This document shows positions 25,068-39,159 of a stretch of 64,000 bases of DNA, in pieces. The position numbers and the translations under genes are program-made. Source of the DNA: Leptoclinus maculatus (lineage: Eukaryota > Chordata > Actinopteri > Perciformes > Stichaeidae); the NCBI GenBank assembly GCA_032191485.1, contig JAVDOI010000043.1, positions 841,078 through 905,077 on the forward strand, read 5' to 3'. Each line of letters opens with the position of its first letter. The stretch's first letter is position 1. The notes beneath the pieces were generated by a model. The model was not told the origin of the DNA. It saw nothing but the letters and a program-made list of their open reading frames with translations, and did no database searches.

Positions 25068-28000
25068 CGGGAACTTCTTCTGCTGTAGGACTGTAGTAGA
25101 TCAGCAGCACGCCGGCGGTGCTGCTGCCCTCAGCTGGAGGAAACACAAACGACACAATCCTCGTTACACATCTCCTCTAAACAGCATTTCAAATCAATCC
25201 AGGACTCAATTAAACCACAGTGCAACGCAACACAACTGCAATGACACCCCATGAACATTAAATCAAATGAATCAAGCAGACGTGGATAAAATAAACAAAT
25301 AGGGAAAAAGGAGGAAAGGAAGAAAGACATGTAGAAAGAAAAAATAAATCCTCGTACAGAAATTGATTTAGATGTTTTGTATAAAATAAAGCCTGAATTC
25401 ATCAGATCTATTTATTACACAATGCTTCCCTACCCGTTGGGTTTTTATTCTCCTTCTTTTTTTGCCCTTTTTTAAATTCTTGATTCAATTATCGAGTTTT
25501 CAATCCCAAAGTTTCACCTTGTTCCAGTGAGCATGTTTCAGTAGAGCAGAACATTTGTTTACATTTCCATATAAAAGAGTCTTTTAACTCCAAGGTCCTT
25601 GTTGATTAACTGTGCTTGCTATAAACCACAACAGTGACAATCCTCCTTTTCTTTTACCGCAAATATGAAAATCACCACAACTGCATCTTATCAAACCTCT
25701 CCAATCAAATCACACCCACAACGAGACTGATTGACGATAAGTCAAAATGAGAAAAAAAAAGATAGAAAGGAAATGATCTGGACCGTAAGTGAAAAGCATG
25801 TTGTGGGTCCAGTCCCTCTCAGAGTAAGCTGTAGATTTAGATTTATTTTTTGTAATTTCTAACCAGGGATTTCGAGAACATTTTGTGTATTGTTTTATTT
25901 GAATAAATTACAATGTTTTAAGAATTCAGTCTGGTCTCAGTGAACTCGACAGTGCTGAGACAGACCGCCTTTCTCCTTAAATTCACTAATGATCCTCTTT
26001 GCCAGGGATTTCTGTATTCCAATCCCGTTTGATCTCCATTTTCTTTGATGCTGTTGACGGCATACAGTTCTTCCTCCACTTCGGGAAAAATGTCTTGGGA
26101 TCACAGGCAGAACTATAATGCACTTCCACTATTCTGCCGTTTCTTCTCGTTGTTGTTGTTGTTGTTGTTGTTGTTCATCTTTCCTGCTGTTCTTAAGCTT
26201 TGGGTATAGACAGCTTTAGGAGCGAGATTTTCTCTACATTTCTTCCGTTTTCTTTCGTTTTAATGGAAGAAAATGTGAGAGTTTTATTTCACTTTTCAAA
26301 ACTTTGAAGTCCGCTGCAGCCTCACTTCAAACGTCTCTTCCAATTTTCTATTTTCTTTGTATTTAAAATGTATTTAACCAGGAAATACCTCATTGAGATG
26401 AAAACTCTCCATTAGAAGACTCTCCTGGCCAAGACAGCAGCAGCCCATTAAACACACTTTCAGACATACAACAATAATGTTACACCTGCTGTTTGAGACG
26501 TCTTTGATATTCACATCTCTTTTACGACGCTTGAATTCAACGACTGCACGCAGTCAGTCATTGTTTTGATTCACAATTTATTTAAATCCCAAGGGCAGCA
26601 ATAGAAAAGATGTTAAATTAGAAAATGTCCAAACCAAATAAGATGAACAATAGATTTCCGCAGTCGGTGTAAAAGCAATACATCCAAATTATTTGCAATG
26701 TCCCAGTTAAAATGGCTTTAAATTCATCTTGTGTAACTTTATTATAATGCACATTATGTTACCAGCAGAATGCTTACTTTGTTGACTTGGTTTTACAGCC
26801 TGGTAATGCTGTCCAAACTGACGTGACCCCCATTACCTCATCTTTTTGTCCCAGATAGAGGAACAAACAATGACGAAGATTTCAAAAGGACACGATCGAT
26901 TGTTGTTCACATTCACTCAACATTGCAGTCACTTTTCCAGGATGCTGTGAGGAAAAACGCTGACTAATGCACAAGTATCTCATCACCTAATATGAAAGTA
27001 ACCTCGCTGATTTACATGAGAAAAGACACGTCGATAAGTGAGGACTAAACTGAGGACTGATTGTTCTCTCAGACATCAGCAGACAGCAAATTGCCTTCAA
27101 GGTACAGTCTCAACAGCTCATAAGTAGAATAACAATGTGTACATAATATATATGTATATATATATATATACATATATATTTATACAGATAACATAAAATG
27201 TCACTTTATTGTACAAAAATATGAATAATTTAACGATAAGAACACGTTGATAATGAACCCAATACTCAGACTGAAGCATTGCAGCCATTTTAATCTTTCA
27301 AAGTGGCCACATAGTGAAGTATTGTGCTGTCAGATTTTCTTTCTGGGATCAGTTCCTCAAGCAGCCTTTTCATAAGCACCGCTTATTATATGAATTATGT
27401 ATACATTAATAACCATTCTGGGTTAACAAAACAAACCGAGACCATAAAACGATACTTTGTCAGGGGCTCCTTTAACAGCTCATTGGTTGATTATTTAATT
27501 CCAGAATTGTGCAAATTCAGGTATATAACAAATCTCATTAAATCAAGTTTCAGTCTTTTCTTGGTCTCATATATATCATCCAAAGAACATTGCGTCCCTA
27601 TCCATGTCCATGTCGACTTTAGAACTACTGGACCGTATTAGTACTTTCAGTGATACACAGACATATGTAGTGTTTGACATGCACAAATAAATAGCCTATC
27701 ATTTATTTATATTTCATTTAAAGGTAGTGTGTATTGTAGTGTATACGAATCAGAGCTCCAACATGACAACTCCAGATGCATGCTGGTCAGGTGTTAGATT
27801 GTGGATGTGTAAACCGAGAGTTCAGTCTCCACTCCTGCTGTGAAACGCAACCTGGGCCCTAACATTCAAAGTACTAGTTCTCTCCAAACCTTTCTCAATC
27901 CAAATGACTGAAAACTACTGCCTGTCGGCTATTTCCACGACAACAAAAAAAGCCTCAAGCTTTGGCACTGCAAAGCTACAATATTTAGACTTAAGGAACC

Positions 28001-29779
28001 TAAAGCTGACAGATTTAGGTTACAAGGCATCTTTGCAAATTGCTGGTATTTAGAATAAACCCTGGCCCCTCATGTATACACATGTCCTATCATAAAGCCT
28101 CACCGGTGAAGGAGGGACTCCATTGTAAATGAAATTGGAGTGGAGTAGTGCATAATTCTGCAATGACTAAAATGACCACTTGTGAGCAGCATTGCTCAGT
28201 TTTGTGTTTTTCACAAGGCACTGCGGTTCCGAGATCGTCCTGTGTGTCAGAGATCTGACTGATGCCTCTTTAGGTTTAAAATATGCAGCAATTAAGGTGC
28301 ATGTTTTGGGACAAAATCTATTTCTGATCTGCTGCCATGTTATAAACCATTCAGATCTTTCAGTCTGGCTTGACATTTTCATATCTTGTCTTTTCCTTCT
28401 ATTATTTTTATTCTGCTTATTCAGTTTAATACCCTTTTAGCTTATTTTAATCTTTTTATTTTATCCTTTTTTAAATCCTATTTATTTGGTTGTTTTCCTT
28501 CGGGCACAGTGGACTCTTGCAAATGCCATAATGAACACTAAAAGGAGGCAGAGGAACCAGATTGTTTCCTCAGGGTACCTGTCTCATGTACTAGTGACAG
28601 TTTAAGCAAATATGACAAAAACTTATTTTTATAAAATGTACCAAGTACAGCTTTTCTTTTATATCTTGTCTTAATGATGTTTTGTCTCATTTTGCCTTGA
28701 TGTTGAAAGGTGCTGAATATATTGAATATCTTCCAATATTGTCTGCTATATTGACAATAAAGCAATCGAGTCCTACGTTTCCTTATCCGTCTTTTCTTTG
28801 AAAAAATGTCAGCTGTCTATAAGATGGACCCGTCCATGTACGACAAACCCAGACAACTGTTATCCAAGACACCACCTTGATGCTCTTGTCACATCCTCAA
28901 TAATTCAAGCACCTGGAGTCCCTGTTGTGCTATAGGCTAATGGAGGAGATCAGAGGAATGCAAAGTAGCGGTGTAACAATTGAAAAACCCTGAAACAGAA
29001 TCCCGATAGACGCATGAATGAATCAAACATTACCACAAGAAAAAACGTCTTTCGTCTCTGAAGAGTGGGTTTTCAAAATGGCAAACTAGTCACGGCCAGC
29101 TGCTGAAAATATGTGTACAATAGACGGGCTAATCATAATTTTATGAACAGCCTTTCATGGGAGACAGCCTTGGATGTTCTTCAAGGATGTTTGGTTTAAG
29201 TGCTGCTCTCAAGGTAGAGATAGCGATGACAGAATAGTCATTGGTAAATAATAATAACAAACATTTCTTATACAGAGATTTTATGTACTCAGCTTCTTTG
29301 CTGTAAATGTAAATGTGTTTAGCTTTGTGAATAAACCTCAGTCTGCGGGATCAATGGAATTCGTAATGACTCTAGGTGTTCCCAATTCTTTACATGAAAT
29401 GCTGTTCTCCAGTCTCTCCCCACTGGGAGATTAGAGCACTGTCGCAGTTCACTTTACATCTGTGTGCTTCAGAGAGGGAGAATGAGAGCAAATGAGCCTT
29501 ATATTCTCAAAACTGTTCATTAACAACCAACCAAACGTTCAAATGTGAAGAGCAGTTTAAAAAGAGAGAGGTGCCTAACATAGAAGGTACCCCTGTTGAC
29601 CCCATGTCCGTGTCTGGGTTCATTCCGCTGGTTGTACATTTGTCCGCTTATTACACAGCTACTAACTAAAGAGATCAATTATTTGACACCAAACATTGAC
29701 TCAAATGATTTTTGATGATAATAGATCCCACATTTATTTTATTGCTCCTCTGTTGTGGATAGATGAGTCAAACAAACAT
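25068..29779. other. Intergenic stretch upstream of cops8, no gene recognised
   Basis: Short frames only. It holds a (GTT)9 microsatellite at 26149-26175, an AT-rich dinucleotide patch at about 27141-27180 and several poly-A/T runs. The first few hundred bases next to 25067 should contain the cops8 promoter. No TATA box was obvious. Confidence 0.45.
26149..26175. repeat. (GTT)9 microsatellite
   Basis: A 27 bp uninterrupted GTT trinucleotide run. Confidence 0.95.
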
Positions 29780-30410
29780 AGTCGTTCGTCACATTAGTCG
29801 TTAGTCAGTCAAGTTACTGTCAACTTACGCTCTTATCCCTAACGAATTAGTTTAGTTGCCTAAACCGTACCTCCTGTGAAGAAGGACGTTTATTTTGAGA
29901 AGGCACTATGCATGTAACGAGTGTCAGGCTGCTCTCATCCAGCATTCGTAGCAAAAGCTACGAAAAATGATGAACCGTAATTCGTAGATCTTCCCCATTT
30001 TTTATTTGTATGTTATCCACGTTATCATGAAGGAGGAACTATAAAGACCGCTGAAGCACACACCGGGCAGGCGGGAGGTGGATGGGTCCAACAACCAGAG
30101 ATCTTTCAGCCAGGAGATGTTGATGTTTTTGTCTCGTAACTTGAGTACTTCGTTGAAAGCACTTCCGTAGTTATTTTAACCCAAACAACGATCCTTTCCT
30201 GAACCTAACGAAGTAGTTTTGTTGCCTTAACCTATCTCAGTATTTCACAATGTTGTCCTAAACCCAACTAGGTCGTTTTGTTGCCTTAACCTAGCTGAGT
30301 TTCCAGTGAAGACAAAAGTTTGTATGATGTAATGAGCGTAAATTGACACGTGTTGCTGGGGTTTTATAGGAGTAACTTTTCTAAGATATCATACAAACCG
30401 TTGTATGAGG
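29780..30410 (+). repeat. CCTAAC/TTTTGTTGCC dispersed repeat with internal subrepeats
   Basis: Two adjacent ~55 bp subunits near 30195-30300 each read roughly 'ctaacgaagtagttttgttgcc' followed by 'ttaacct'. A further diverged unit lies at about 29840-29880. An inverted fragment of the same family occurs at 7130-7300. It is a teleost-type interspersed repeat of unassigned class, and the ends are approximate. Confidence 0.55.
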
Positions 30411-31401
30411 ATACGCTGCTAGTATATATTAACACACAATCACTGAAACGACAAAACTGACAATTTAGCGCTACGTAGAGCGGCATAGTTTGAAGTTAGG
30501 GACACTGACCAGTCTGTAGTATTTGACCTTGACTTTTGCAATGCAGCCATTTCAGCATGCTGTTTCTGTGGTATGAAGATCAGGAGGATTGTTCTTGGAT
30601 GTTTGGTTGTAATGTTGGGGCAATTACCTGCACCCACTTGGTGAACACTACTCTGCACTCTAATTTGGGGACTCAGGCAAGTTTACTTTATCAAGACACT
30701 TGTTGAACTGCCGGCATAGTTAGTGTTAAGAGATTTTACTTCATCCATACTTATTCTAAACAATATCCTACCACAAGGCGGGTCATTTTAGCATTAAAAG
30801 TAATTGGAATAAACTTCTAGCTGAATAGTTGATCCAGTTATACCACTTTTAAAAACAATACTTTTCAGGGTGGATCTTGATGAGGTGCGAAGAATGTTAT
30901 CACACTAAGTGAGGCGTTGCGACGTTTAGCGCAGGGTTGTGTTTAGGGCAAGCAACTGCACCGCAATTAATGTCTTTTGATCCCCTCATAGCTGAGTTGT
31001 AAAGCTCTTGATCGCCGGTTACGTGACTGGCCAAAGCAGCGTGGCTTTGATTATATTTCAACTGTTTGTTTTTTCCCGGCACCCCCTGTAGTCCCCATCG
31101 TTGCAGGTTAAATGCACTACCCATATTAAAATTAATTTCGTGTGAATGCAGCCCAAGTCTTGAATGCAGAGTTTGGCTATAGGTCCTTAGAAATACCAGG
31201 ATTTCAATTCCCAGCTGCAAACTGCAAACTACTATGACAGTCATTATTGCCTCTTAACACAGGTTTTACTCATGAAAGCTAATTGGAATCGAGGCTTGGG
31301 AAAAGCACAATTTGAAATCATGTGCAAAGACTGAATATGTTACTTTTTCTGTTCCTTGTTTTCATATTATCATTGAGCCCCTAAACTAGTAATGTCGACG
31401 C

Positions 31402-32215
31402 CAATAAATGTAGCCAGAGAAATTCGAAAAGACTGCTCAAAGACTGCTTTACAACTGTGGCCCAAGCTGGCTGGACACAGCTCGACTGGTGCTGAGGAGA
31501 GCTGGGTGGTTGGGCTACAAGCAGCTGTTCCTCCTGCAACCAGAGAACTTGGACCCTACTGGACTTCAAGGCCACACGCGCCACAGTTGAGGTTCCTGGA
31601 ATGTGGTTGTTTTAGGAACCTTTGTTTTTTAATAACTTTTTACAGACTCAAACTCTGCGAGCGAGTCTCAGAGAGGCTGGCTGCACCAAACTGGGCCATC
31701 TGATGAGGATAACAGCAACATCGATGGATACCCTGAGAGACAACCGCAACATCACCTCAGTCCGGCTGATCAACAGAGTGGTGGAGGAAGTCTGGGCCGC
31801 CCTGTCCATAACCCAGAGAGAGTTTGCTGCAAACCGAACTCTGTGTGACCAGTAGTATGAAGGCTTTGAGTACCGTTTCCCCTCTCTGTTCATCACCCCC
31901 TCTGTGGGGGAGTGTCAGGAAGGAAGAAGTCAGCGGCTCACTTTCACAACCCTGCACCTGGAAAAGTTTCAGGACGTGGGCAAAAAAGCCATCTACTCGC
32001 GCTCTTTGGCAGGGATGAAGGAGTAGAGGTGGACTGAGTTCTTTGGTGATGTTTCCCCGAAAGGCAGCTGGCGGTTTCTGTACAGGCTGCCCATTGAAAA
32101 GCGGACAGCAGACCTCCAGTGGAGGGTTGTACACGAGGCAATAGCTACAAACAGATACACCTTGATCCTGAGCTGGGGAGGGGTGTTTATTCTGAGTTTG
32201 AACTTTTAAAAAGTG
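31402..32215 (+). pseudogene. Tx1/L1-type LINE remnant (C-terminal ORF2-like region)
   Basis: Plus-strand frames contain SLREAGCTKLGHLMRIT, RLINRVVEEVWAAL and, further on, PIEKRTADLQWRVVHEAIA. These resemble the C-terminal region after the reverse transcriptase in fish Tx1/L1-like non-LTR elements. The reading frame is broken by at least two in-frame stops (near 31855 and 32025) and by frameshifts. No reverse transcriptase motif remains. It is a dead 5'-truncated copy. Confidence 0.7.
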
Positions 32216-33783
32216 GTCCCAGGGTCTTGGGGAGTTTTTTTTGCAATATTCAGTAAAATATGCAATCAGGACATCATTTATGCTTTATTAGTCGCCGATC
32301 TCTGATAATGTTACATTATAAACAACCAATCTGTGTTTAAATTGACCGGAGGAGCGCTAATAACGTTAGCAGCACCGCTAACGGCTAACGAAGGAAGGTT
32401 CGGTTCAGTTACATGATGTGTTCAGGCTCTGTTCAGTGAAAATGATTATAGGGTGAAGGTACATTATAACGTTATCATCATGTGTTAATTTGTAATCCCG
32501 TAAAATATAGTGTAACTTGAATAAATCCAGTTGAAGGAAATGTTTTCACAACATCAATAGATATTAGAGATGAATTATGACCTGGTTACACTACCTCGAA
32601 GCAGTTTATTATAAAGTAAAATAATAACATTTCGAATTTTTTAAGGTTTAAAGTGACTTCAGAGCAGTTCAAATTATTTTTGGGACGGTGGCAAAATAAA
32701 ATAAATAGTTTTGAGCCTTGTAGACCAGCCGCTACAATAAAACAACTTAATTAAATAAATCTATATCTGCCAATATGGATCATTAACAATCGGTAATTAG
32801 TATTGGAGGCAAAAAAACGTGATCAAGGATTTCTAAAAGTAATATTTTCTTTTGTGCTGATCTGATCTGTGATCCGATCCGTGACTCTGATCCGTGATAC
32901 GATCCGAACTGTGAGTTTTATGATCTGTTTCACCACTACCATTCAATACAACCTAAGTGTAAAATTACATCTGAACAGATTTACCACCCAGTTACATAAA
33001 AACAGCAGCTGGTTATTGTGTCTCCCCTTATGTCTCTTGACCTCGCCAATTCATTTAGGACAAATTGAGACAGAACACAACAAGGACACTTTTCCATGTA
33101 ATCCATCTATCATCACTTAAACCAGAAACAGACCACCCCATTTTCACTCTCTCTCCCACACAGTAGAGTGTGAACGTTTATGTCCATCCATTGACTTTCC
33201 AACCAAATAGCTGGGGAAGCTTAGGTTTGGAAGCTGTGTAAACAGATTTTATTTATTCATCCAATTGCGTTGGGACTACTTCTGCTCCCTTTAACTCATT
33301 CAACTGTAAAATTTCCACAGCTGTATAAATCAGACTGAAGGTCCCAGCAGAGAAGGAACCCGCTCCATGTTTAAAACAAAGCCAGACATTTGTTTGTGTA
33401 AAATCAGTTCAAACAGTCTTTGCCTACACCACCGGGGTCGTCTCAATCATACTTGTATTATTACTTATATGTAGCTGGTGCTCCCTGTGGATAGTTTAAG
33501 TTTTCCACTCCATCTGTTCCCCTTTTACGTGTTAGAAGATGATTTCTCAGACAATACCTGGTGGGTTTGCAGAATGAAAGGATAGAAGAGAGACAATAGA
33601 GAAGGGAGGGAGGGTAAACAGAAGTACAGATACACCAGCCACCTGATGAACATGATTTCTTTTTATTATTTTTGTTGTTCATTACAATGGGAAAAAAATG
33701 TTTTGTTCTTCCTTTGTTTGCATGCATTACTACTGCTATCATTACCACAACTCCACATCGTCTTTAGTGATATCAGGTCTTGA
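32216..33783. other. Non-coding stretch, no gene recognised
   Basis: AT-rich sequence. Several GATCCG/GATCTG repeats cluster at 32858-32910 (tandem variants of 'tgatctgtgatccga'). No gene or RNA gene was seen. Confidence 0.4.
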
Positions 33784-34718
33784 CAGTGGCGGGCGGTGCA
33801 TTTTATACCCAGGCCTTCACTGCTGTCATGCAGCTGGAATACCACCTTATAACCACATGATGGCGCCACAGCTATTATTCGTTTCTAAGGCTGTAACTAT
33901 GTACGTACTCGTATTAAACCGTTCGGTACGAGGCTTACAATACGTTTGAATAATGCTAGAGCATTTGGAAAATGCAGAAGCTTAATGGCTGTGGGACCCA
34001 CCATCATCCCTTAATGACAAGCCGCGGCCCATTCATCTCTTCAGGAGACCGTCTTATGATTTTACTTTCACAACCCAAACATTAAATGTACTGCTCTGCA
34101 ATCTCTTTCCTCGTCTCAGCCCCCTGTGTCACGTGTGTGTGGTACTCGAGTCAGGAAGCTTGTCAGAATGCCCATATTTGATTGGCTGAGCTGCATCACG
34201 TGATGTGATTCACAACGCCGACTAAGCCTCTGCTGTTAAGTTTCGTTTCACGATAGTCACGTGCTCACCCACTAACCAATCGCTGCACTAATAGTGACGT
34301 AGTTGTGGGCCGGCTAGTATGGGGATAGCGGGCTCTGACACGTCAAAGAATACGCCCAACATGTCAAACTAAAGATCTGATTGGTTGAACACTATGACAA
34401 TCAACAATATCGTCCCCATTCACTTAAACTGCACATGGATTCACTTGTGAGTCTGCAGGCCTGGAGCCTCTCTTCTTACCTAGAGACACAGAGGTGAAAT
34501 CTGATTGGATAAAAGCTCTACTTAAAACAAGCTGCACTGGAAGCAGAGCAACAGAGGAAGACAGTAGCTGTGCAATGAGAAAATAAGATAATGGGAAAAT
34601 ATTTTTATAAATTATAATACATGTAGTGTATTTAAGAAAAATTATAAAATAGATTTAACTTTGTGATTCTGTTTAGGCCAGCAGAGAAGGCTTTGCAGGC
34701 CCTGACGTCCCACCACTG
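33784..34718 (-). mobile_element. hAT DNA transposon, 935 bp internally shorter copy
   Basis: It starts CAGTGGCGGGCGGTGCATTT and ends GTCCCACCACTG, matching the element at 10140-12048 at both ends over several hundred bases. The middle (~1 kb) of the longer copy, including the transposase fragment, is absent. The 8 bp left flank GGTCTTGA recurs at 34725-34732, six bases beyond the terminal CACTG. This may be the target duplication displaced by a small GGTCTG duplication. Confidence 0.75.
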
Positions 34719-37700
34719 GGTCTGGGTCTTGAGGCAAAGCTAAGTTTTTACAAATTATCTCATATATATGTTGAGAGTCATCATTTCAACAAAAACAGGA
34801 GCAAGGGCGCTTTTATGAATAGGTTAATATTGTATTTATTAAAAATATATATATATCATCTGTCATCTCTTTATCAATGCCGTCACCTACTTTTGCCTTA
34901 TGGTGAATAATTACATTTGTTTCTATTTCTCGGCAGCCTGGTCTCTTGAAAATAATGTCGCCAAACAACCAAATTGCATTTGTTTTTCACGTCTCACAAA
35001 TACAATTCTAATCATTGTATGAGGAAGTCATCGTTGACTTCTTCTCTCAAAATAATTTTATTACATTTGTGTTTCAATCTACAATGTTAACCACATGTTT
35101 AAAACTGTGATGATAACGCTGGAGATAATACTGGTTGCTTAAAACCTATTCCACCATTTATCCATTTCTGGATTGTGGTGGCTGCAGCTTTAGCAGGGAC
35201 CAGATATCCTTCTCCCCAGATGCATTTTAGGCTGTACTGTGCTTTTTCATTCATGGAAATGGTACCTTGTTAAACCGCACAGAAGTTGTGGGGAGGAGGC
35301 TGCAGTGGATGGCCGGCAGTGTCAGAGTCCAGTACTTCGTATGCATCCTGCCCTCCAGGTGTGGTTAGCTTTAGGCAACAACAGCACCTTGAGCTAAAGG
35401 TTTGGGAAATACTGTGATTACAGTCCAATATTAAGTAAACACTTTGCTTTAAGAGATTAGATGCTGCAATAGCATCAATTACATCAGAACTGGAGAGTAT
35501 TTCTTCATGGAAAGAAGAGCAAAGAACAAAACTGAAGGCTTTTCTGGATTTAAAATACATTTGAACTCTTTAACAGTTTCCAGCAACGGCTTCTCAGATG
35601 GTTCTGTGAAACAAACCATCTTTCTAGTAAACGTTTTGCTGATATGTTCAGAATTAAAATTTGCAACTAAATATGTAAAAAAATCTTTGTTACACTGATA
35701 AAAAAAACTGTCAATCTAACACAAAATATTACCCGTACAGGAGCTCTGAAATACTTTAATTTAGGGCAGCAACCTTTTCCCAACCTGAAGGATGCGTTAG
35801 TCTTGAAGTTAGCGTTAAGCTGGAAAAAAGTTGTTTTCCCCCTTCATTCTTACTGCTCAATAACTATGCAGAGTTTTCCTGGCTCTGCCATGAATTAGAT
35901 CCAACATGACGCTCACTTCAGCACAACCACATACCATATTTCATCTTGGCACAATCCCAAACCCCTTTGATCCTCCAGTTTGTCATGTTCTCTCGCCAAG
36001 ACCGACACAGTTCATAATATTCAAGCTCTTTCTACGGGGGTGAAATTCACAGATGGTAGGCGTGCGCATGTCAAGATCTTTCTGATATTCCCATAAGGGA
36101 TGGATACATGAAATATTTAAAAAAAAATCTTCTACTGTGTGTGTGTGTGTGTGTGTGTGTGGTGAATGCTGTGTTAATTACGTTTGATATGTAATTGCCC
36201 CTTGAATTGCTCCAGTTGTTAGACAAACACACCTACAAACACATGCAACACATCTGACAAATTGAATGTATGATGACTGTATGCTGGGGTTAACGAGGAC
36301 AAAAGGGATGGGTGTTATTCACTAATGCTGATATCAATATTAAAGTGTATTGATTTTAGGGCTGTGCTGAATGTTTTTTTGTTTTTTTTACATCTGAAGC
36401 TTTTATTTAGGTTTTCAAATAAATATTACACTGTCTGTCATCATATTTACTAATAATTCAAATGTCAATGTTATGAATGCAGCTTTGAACTGTTCGGTAC
36501 AGCCCTAACTGATACATCAGGGATAAGAGATGACTAGTAACATGAAGGCATGAGTATTTTTACAGTAATCTATATAAGGGAACACATATATTTAAGTTAA
36601 AACTGAGTATTTGGTGTTTTTCTCACTGAAAACAAATCCAATGAAAAACCAGATGTGTTAGTCTGTCTCCCAATACTTACTTCCCAGACCCAAGCCCATT
36701 AGCTCTTTGCTAACATTTCCATGTCAGTTATTTCCTAAAACAGATGAGTGCTGTAGGTTTTATCAAATGTAACAGGTGGTGATAATTCATTTGTTGGGGC
36801 TTACTTTCAGTATGTATTTTTGGCAGCAGAACTGTGTTATGATTTGATTCACCTGGATTTCCGTTGGTATGACCGTGAAGTGGAGACCATTCGGTAACAC
36901 TTCGGTTCCAGCTTCATATGTCCCGTGATAACGAACCATTTCCATGACAACTGGGCAACTACATTCGCTGAGGAAGGTCACAGGATGTGGTTGAAAGCTT
37001 CGGAGACAGCTCAACAATGGAGCTCTATGGCACAGAGGAATGAGATTCACCAGGCTTGGGATGCAGACACAATACTTGTTCTTACATTCATTGTTGGTCT
37101 TTTCAAGATATTTGACGAAAATATAGAAAAATATCAACCAGTCATGTCCTAAAGGTTAAATGTGTTGTCAAGCTATCCATGGGCATCCTGTGGCCTGCAC
37201 AGCAGCAGAGATAAGATGATGATGCCCTCTCTGTGGGGAGGTAATGCACCTGTACTTCACCCCCTTAGCCTCTGGCTCAGCACCCTGCTGTGCTTCCTGT
37301 TACACCGATCCAGCCCCATCATCAGCCAGCAACGACCACACTGAAGACAGACACCTCTGCAAACTATGCTGCTTTGATTTGTCTTATTTATTGTTCGTGA
37401 ATTTCCCGTTGTTTCTTATTATTACAGAATCGGAGCCGTTGCATTCTTTGGTGACCTCCATTTGTAAGTGGCTTCTGATAACAGTACCGACCAACAGAAC
37501 AATACACATACCGGTTTACATTGCCATCCTGCTGCCTATATGGTAAATTATGTTCACATAGTGGCCTGGGCTATAAGTTGTGCACAATTAAATAGTTTGA
37601 GCTCAGGATCAGTCAGCGTTCATTGAATTAATTGAATTGAGTGTGCAGATGAAAAAATAAATAAATAAAAGTATTTTTTTAATTAACAAATAAAGCTAAC

Positions 37701-38050
37701 TGAATATATATTTTATTGAAATATTTACTCAAAATGTAATAAACTTATTCGGTTAACAGTTCTGTTTCCACATGTCTTTACTGTTTATCCTATGGAGATC
37801 AGTCACTGTGTTATGTCTTACGTTGGCTAACCCATGGCTCAAAAGAGTCGTATATCTATATAAGGTCTTAGGTAATATTAGTTTGCCCTCAGGTCATTCG
37901 CAGAAACCATCGTTATTTATTTTGCAGTTTTGTTTTGACCAATACGTTTTCTTTTTTTTTTTTTTTATTGCTGTGGAGCATTTGTTTGCATGCCTTCCTC
38001 ATCAGCTTTGCTGTTTCCTGTTGAAACGGAGTCAGTACCTGTTTTGTGTG
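34719..38050. other. Non-coding stretch, no gene recognised
   Basis: Holds a (TG)13 microsatellite at 36136-36161 and poly-T runs. A block at 36780-37150 is open on both strands but matches no family that I know. No splice-consistent gene model could be built. Confidence 0.4.
36136..36161. repeat. (TG)13 microsatellite
   Basis: A 26 bp uninterrupted TG run. Confidence 0.95.
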
Positions 38051-38327
38051 CTATGCACTTATAAACCGAATTGTACTGCATCTCTCTATTTTTTTCATTG
38101 CTTGAGCAAACACATGTAAGCATGAGTATGCATAGTTACTATCTGTAAACAACCTTGTCGTTTCCCAGTTTGCCTCTGTGAGAGCGATTAGTTCTGCCGC
38201 TTTGTGCTGAAAAATGTGGTGTTTGAGAATCAAATTTTAACACTTTATTATTTGTCTCTACTGTATATCCCCTTGCATTTGTACCATCCAAATTCTTTTT
38301 ACATGAGCCATCAACAAACATAGTCAC
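38051..38327 (-). pseudogene. ERV RNase H remnant
   Basis: Two overlapping frames hold an FVDGSC motif and, after a frameshift, AAELIALT and FTDSNYAY, the catalytic-region motifs of retroviral RNase H. The frame breaks near 38200 and the fragment loses similarity past 38060. It is non-functional. Confidence 0.75.
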
Positions 38328-38760
38328 ATCTGCATTCTTAAATGGAATGTAAAACCCCCTCTGCAGTCTACTGTTTGTTTATAAGACTTGTCATAATTTG
38401 GCAATCCACGCACTGATGAACTTGTTAACATCTTTTTTAACTCCATTAAAGCTTTGTCTGCTTCAAGAGTCCAGCACAATTTGTCATGTGCTGCCATAGG
38501 TTTATCATGAATCAATTTTGATAAAGGTTTTGCTAATTCAGCGTAATTAGGAACCAATTTCTACAGAAATTAGTCATTTCTAAGAATGACATCATTTGTC
38601 TTTTTGTTTGCTTTGAGAATGCTTCTTTTCTCTTGTTATCTAATTATCGGCCATTTTTAGATAAATCATAACTCAAATATTTCACTTTTTCTTTCCAGAG
38701 TTGGAGTTTGTTTTTGCTTACTTTATGATTTAGTTCATCCATATAAAGTAAGATTCTTCC
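38324..38760 (-). pseudogene. ERV reverse transcriptase C-terminal (thumb/connection) remnant
   Basis: Minus-strand frames show the YLSYDLS...GR and FLEMTNFCR-type blocks and then a PNYAELAKPLSKLI segment, the usual order at the end of a retroviral reverse transcriptase. A stop falls inside the first part, and the frame shifts between the parts. The fingers and palm with the catalytic Asp pair are absent. Confidence 0.7.
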
Positions 38761-38984
38761 CCTGGTGGGTCGAATGTAGCTATTTTAGTTGCATTTATTG
38801 TTTTTAAAGCCTCTTCCTCAGCAGAGGAGAGAGGAAAAAGTGTCTCACTTATTTTGTTTAAATTTAGATAAGATCACAGTCTTTGCTGTGACCGTGACCC
38901 AGTTTAATTTGGTGAGTTTAGAAACCTCTTGCACACAACAGTCAATCGTTTATTCAAACCACTTTCATTCTCATAACAGGTTAA

Positions 38985-39110
38985 CTGGACAGTTTAACAC
39001 AAATGCTGTTTTGTCTGTAAGCCTGTTTTGGGATCTTATGATCGTGAATGGTACCGATAGATATTCTGCTTGTACATGCCCCAAAATCACACAAAAAATA
39101 CTACTTCGCA
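38985..39110 (-). pseudogene. ERV protease C-terminal remnant
   Basis: A short frame ends in FVLNCPVNLL, like the C-terminal segment of retroviral protease, followed by a stop where a GRD motif is expected. The active-site DTG part was not found. Assignment is by motif and by position between gag and pol debris. Confidence 0.45.
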
Positions 39111-39159
39111 CCTCTCAATAACTCTAACCCCACAATTCTATTTGATATAGTTCTAATAT

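Noticed and set aside
36787..37152. Overlapping open frames on both strands
   Set aside because: No domain or splice-supported model; probably part of an unidentified repeat.
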